Positions 61,476 through 64,000 of a stretch of 64,000 nucleotides of DNA are shown in pieces. Source of the stretch: Lineus longissimus (lineage: Eukaryota > Nemertea > Pilidiophora > Heteronemertea > Lineidae). Position numbers and translations under genes: made by a program. A model generated the notes under the pieces. The model was not told the origin of the DNA, made no database searches, and saw only the letters and a program-made list of their open reading frames with translations. The DNA is taken from positions 24,646,646 through 24,710,645 of the forward strand of contig NC_088311.1 in the NCBI RefSeq assembly GCF_910592395.1, in the 5' to 3' direction. The number at the start of each line of letters is the position of its first letter. Position 1 is the first letter of the stretch.

Positions 61476-63752
61476 TTAAGATCCAAACTCCTGCGTATCG
61501 GATGTGATTTCTTTGAATTCATACGCACCGCGGCCATCCATGTGAAGGTAATACTGCAAAATAGAAGTGAACAAATTCATATTTGCGGAATGGAGACTAG
61601 AATGTATTTGTAAACATCTCAACTTTGAACCTCTGTCTATCTAAGTGCCCTCCAGTGAACATTGAACCAATACTACTTCCTCTAAAACTAACTCAACAAG
61701 GACAAATACTGCCAAGGTACATGTACAACACTTCCTCTTTTACCCCAGGCTTTAATTCAGAACAAAGAAAACTTACAGCATGATGTTTCCAGAGTGACTT
61801 TCGATGGGAGACTGTGAAAAGTGTGATTCCAACCTGGAGAAGAAAAAATTCATCAGTTTTCAAGGAGTGATTCTAAACTTGTCTGCTCGCCCTCGACAAC
61901 TGACTTACCAAACGAACTAGTTATTTTGGTTAAGTGGTTGTCCAGTGGACAAGAAGACATTTTTAAATTTTAGTACAAGACCTATTGCAGAGCAACCGAC
62001 CAATTGCACTGGACCACAAGACACCTAATCTTTCCAACCAAGTCGCAACTAAAGTGGTTGAAAGCACAGCTGTTGTCATTGTATCGTGGACAACTGATCA
62101 ACAATGGTGCTAGTGATGAACCATTAAATCTGGCCAAGAAGCGAAAGGAAAACTCATTATGAATCCTACCTCTCTACAATGCTGGTACATGTATCCCTCG
62201 ACATCCACACTGACCGCACTGGTACACTCGTCAAGAATGGCAAACTGGGGCTTGTGGTAGAAGAGACGGGCCATCTGAAATTGGAGTGGAGAGACCATCA
62301 ACTGAAAGCCTTGGCTTGGTTGTTCAAAACCATGTTAGCCTTATAGGAGTTGTCAGTCCTGATGTGGAAAGTTTTAATAGGGTTGACAGACAAAGATAAC
62401 ATCTTTAACGGTACTTAACATAAGGATACTTAACATAATGATACTTAACATAAGGATACTTAACATAAGGATACTTAACATAATGATACTTAACATAACC
62501 ATTGGGAATAACGCATTGCATGTCAACTTACAGCGATCCTCTGCTTCTCTCCACCGCTGAGTACATCCATCCAGTCCTGGGTGGCATCCCAACCACCTTC
62601 CCTCTCCAAGATGTAGCCAAGCTGCACCTTGTCTAAGTATTCCTTCAGTTCGTCATCAGCGATGTTCTTGTTCTTCTGCTCCTTGTGATTGTCCGGGTAG
62701 ATGACTTGGTCGCGCAGGGTGCCCAGGGTCATGTAGGGCCGCTGCAAATATACAGTTCACAAACACATAAGCATGACAGTAGTGTCATTGGTTAATGTAA
62801 CTATCGAGAGGAAGAATAAGCAAATATGCTTACTTAGGGTATTCTATATAGTATGGTTAGTTGTCTGACGGAACAAAGAAAGTATTGAAGTAATATGCAA
62901 GGTCTCCACTAGCTTCAAGTTGACCCGAGGTATTTTATACATGAACTTATAATCCAACATCATGGAACCTACCCAAGGGTTGCTGACGAGATTAGCCAAA
63001 ACTTGTGACCACAACCGACTCATGTTGGTCAGAATTCCATCCATTGGCATACTAAGAGCAACATACAGCATTTTTGTCTGTAAGAATTACTGCCAACCAA
63101 ATAACACTTTGCAAAAAAACACTTTACCTGAGGTATATAGAAGAGATTGGTACCAGCAGGTTTCGTAAGCGTCCCTCCGAATAATGGCCAAAGCTGAAAG
63201 ATATAAGGAAAATTAATGAGAAATTTAGTTTCACAGTGCAAAGTTGGACTGGACTGCTATAAAAAAAGATTCTAAAGTCACACAGTTTAGTGGCTATTAG
63301 CACAAGCAGTGCTTCCATGTACTGATCAGGCAACACTCTTTCCTTGCTGCAGACCCATACCACTGGACCAGCAGCTCTAGATGGCTAGTGTGTGCAGCAG
63401 ACCCATACCACTGGACCAGCAGCTCTAGATGGCTAGTGTGTGCAGCAGACCCATACCACTGGACCAGCAGCTCTAGATGGCTAGTGTGCAGCAGACCCAT
63501 ACCACTGGACCAGCAGCTCTAGATGGCTAGTGTGTGGCAGCTCGGCCAACTCTAATGTCAATGCCTTCGCTGTCTCTGCCACATCAGACTTGAGAGTCCT
63601 TACAAGAGCAACCAGTGTTAACTCTGCTACAACACGACCCTGCATCAGAAAGGATATAATCACTTGCCGCTTACCTCTCCCAGAATCCTGAATAACGAGC
63701 TCTTTCCACACCCGTTAGGTCCACACACCAACACGTTAACACCAGACTTCAC
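61476..63752 (-). CDS. ABCD3: ABCD3 (PMP70) peroxisomal ABC half-transporter, C-terminal nucleotide-binding domain; continues beyond the window
   Basis: Six exons in transcript order: 63675-63752, 63128-63193, 62532-62741, 62170-62274, 61777-61833, 61476-61553 (stop TAA at 61476-61478). They total 594 nt, 197 residues, all in phase 0. ABCD3 imports long-chain and branched-chain acyl-CoAs and bile-acid intermediates into peroxisomes. The nucleotide-binding domain is complete in its motifs: Walker [35 protein letters not shown], the ABC signature LSGGEKQR, Walker [13 protein letters not shown], and the H-loop TVSHRKSLW. The C-terminus [10 protein letters not shown] and QEFGS is diagnostic of ABCD3 rather than ABCD1/2/4. 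The transmembrane domain lies upstream, outside the window. Confidence 0.96.
62405..62500. repeat. 15-17 bp microrepeat in an ABCD3 intron
   Basis: GATACTTAACATAA(G/T)GAT and GGTACTTAACATAAGGA units recur about six times. This is simple intronic tandem sequence. Confidence 0.8.
63351..63538. repeat. 48-bp minisatellite, four copies, in an ABCD3 intron
   Basis: Units begin AGACCCATACCACTGGACCA at 63351, 63399, 63447 and 63493 (the third unit is 46 bp) and contain CAGCTCTAGATGGCTAGTGT. They lie between the Walker A exon and the next exon. The minus-strand open frame across them is spurious. Confidence 0.9.
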
Positions 63753-64000
63753 CTGAGACAAGAACAGATTGAAATTCAGAGCCTGGCAGATATGTCAATG
63801 TAATAAGGCATTTAAGGGATGGCTGCTCCCATGAACAAATCAACTATGAGCATGGATGCAGGGAACAATGGTTGAGAATCTCATAATTCTCGTAATTCCC
63901 TCTCTAGTTGAAATCCAATCGTTTGGTTTGTAGAGGTTGCTGGACATCCCACAAGCTGCTGTGGCGGCCGAGATTATGATCCTAAATAAGGGTACGTTCA
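63753..64000. other. ABCD3 intron, no further exon seen
   Basis: Upstream of the Walker A exon on the minus strand nothing resembling the preceding ABCD3 exon is visible before the window ends. Confidence 0.5.

Noticed and set aside
63297-63711. Minus-strand frames with repeated [16 protein letters not shown]
   Set aside because: They are products of the 48-bp intronic minisatellite and the overlapping Walker A exon in another frame.

Overview
The window is nuclear DNA from an animal. It has spliced genes with GT-AG introns, mostly 100-500 bp with a few kilobase-sized, AT-rich non-coding DNA, a tRNA-derived SINE and several minisatellites. The proteins are clear orthologues of human genes with typical invertebrate divergence. 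A marine invertebrate (lophotrochozoan or invertebrate deuterostome) fits best, but I cannot name the species. Exon models below were built by hand from splice sites, reading phase and remembered human homologues. For SPEF2, EIF2D, RFX and the ABCD3 fragment the exon lengths sum to a multiple of three, an independent check.

Layout: (1) 151-2046 (+), last four coding exons of an FG-repeat nucleoporin, most like NUP153, followed by 3'UTR/intergenic DNA to about 6.5 kb. (2) 6789-12459 (-), complete EIF2D in 14 exons. (3) 12460-13880, a short head-to-head intergenic region shared with SPEF2 and largely filled by an inverted-repeat (foldback) element carrying a nested 127-bp perfect hairpin. (4) 13881-29895 (+), complete SPEF2 in 33 exons. 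(5) 30339-31216, 18 copies of a 49-bp minisatellite, then a degenerate ~32-bp minisatellite. (6) 37181-50199 (+), an RFX1/2/3-class transcription factor, with a likely promoter near 32.5-33.2 kb. (7) 57.58-60.05 kb, about 19 copies of a 127-bp satellite with decayed copies to about 60.35 kb. (8) 61476-63752 (-), the 3' six exons of ABCD3, which continues beyond the window.

The most interesting signal is in the RFX gene. Both exons that encode the winged-helix DNA-binding domain are tandemly duplicated. The first pair (43492-43673 and 43725-43906) are both 182 nt, separated by only 51 bp, and encode about 77% identical helices. Using both, or neither, creates an immediate stop, so exactly one must be chosen. 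The second pair (45789-45905 and 45960-46076) are both 117 nt, separated by 54 bp, and differ in protein by one residue (His to Tyr in the wing) despite seven other, silent, differences. This predicts four DNA-binding-domain isoforms from one gene, an arrangement I do not know from any described RFX gene.

Functional links: RFX1/2/3 factors drive ciliary genes through X-box sites, and SPEF2 is a ciliary/flagellar central-apparatus protein, so regulator and probable target lie within 25 kb. A near-perfect X-box lies in SPEF2 exon 3 and a weaker one in RFX intron 2. NUP153 (nuclear pore), EIF2D (translation) and ABCD3 (peroxisome) are housekeeping genes with no evident link to the others.
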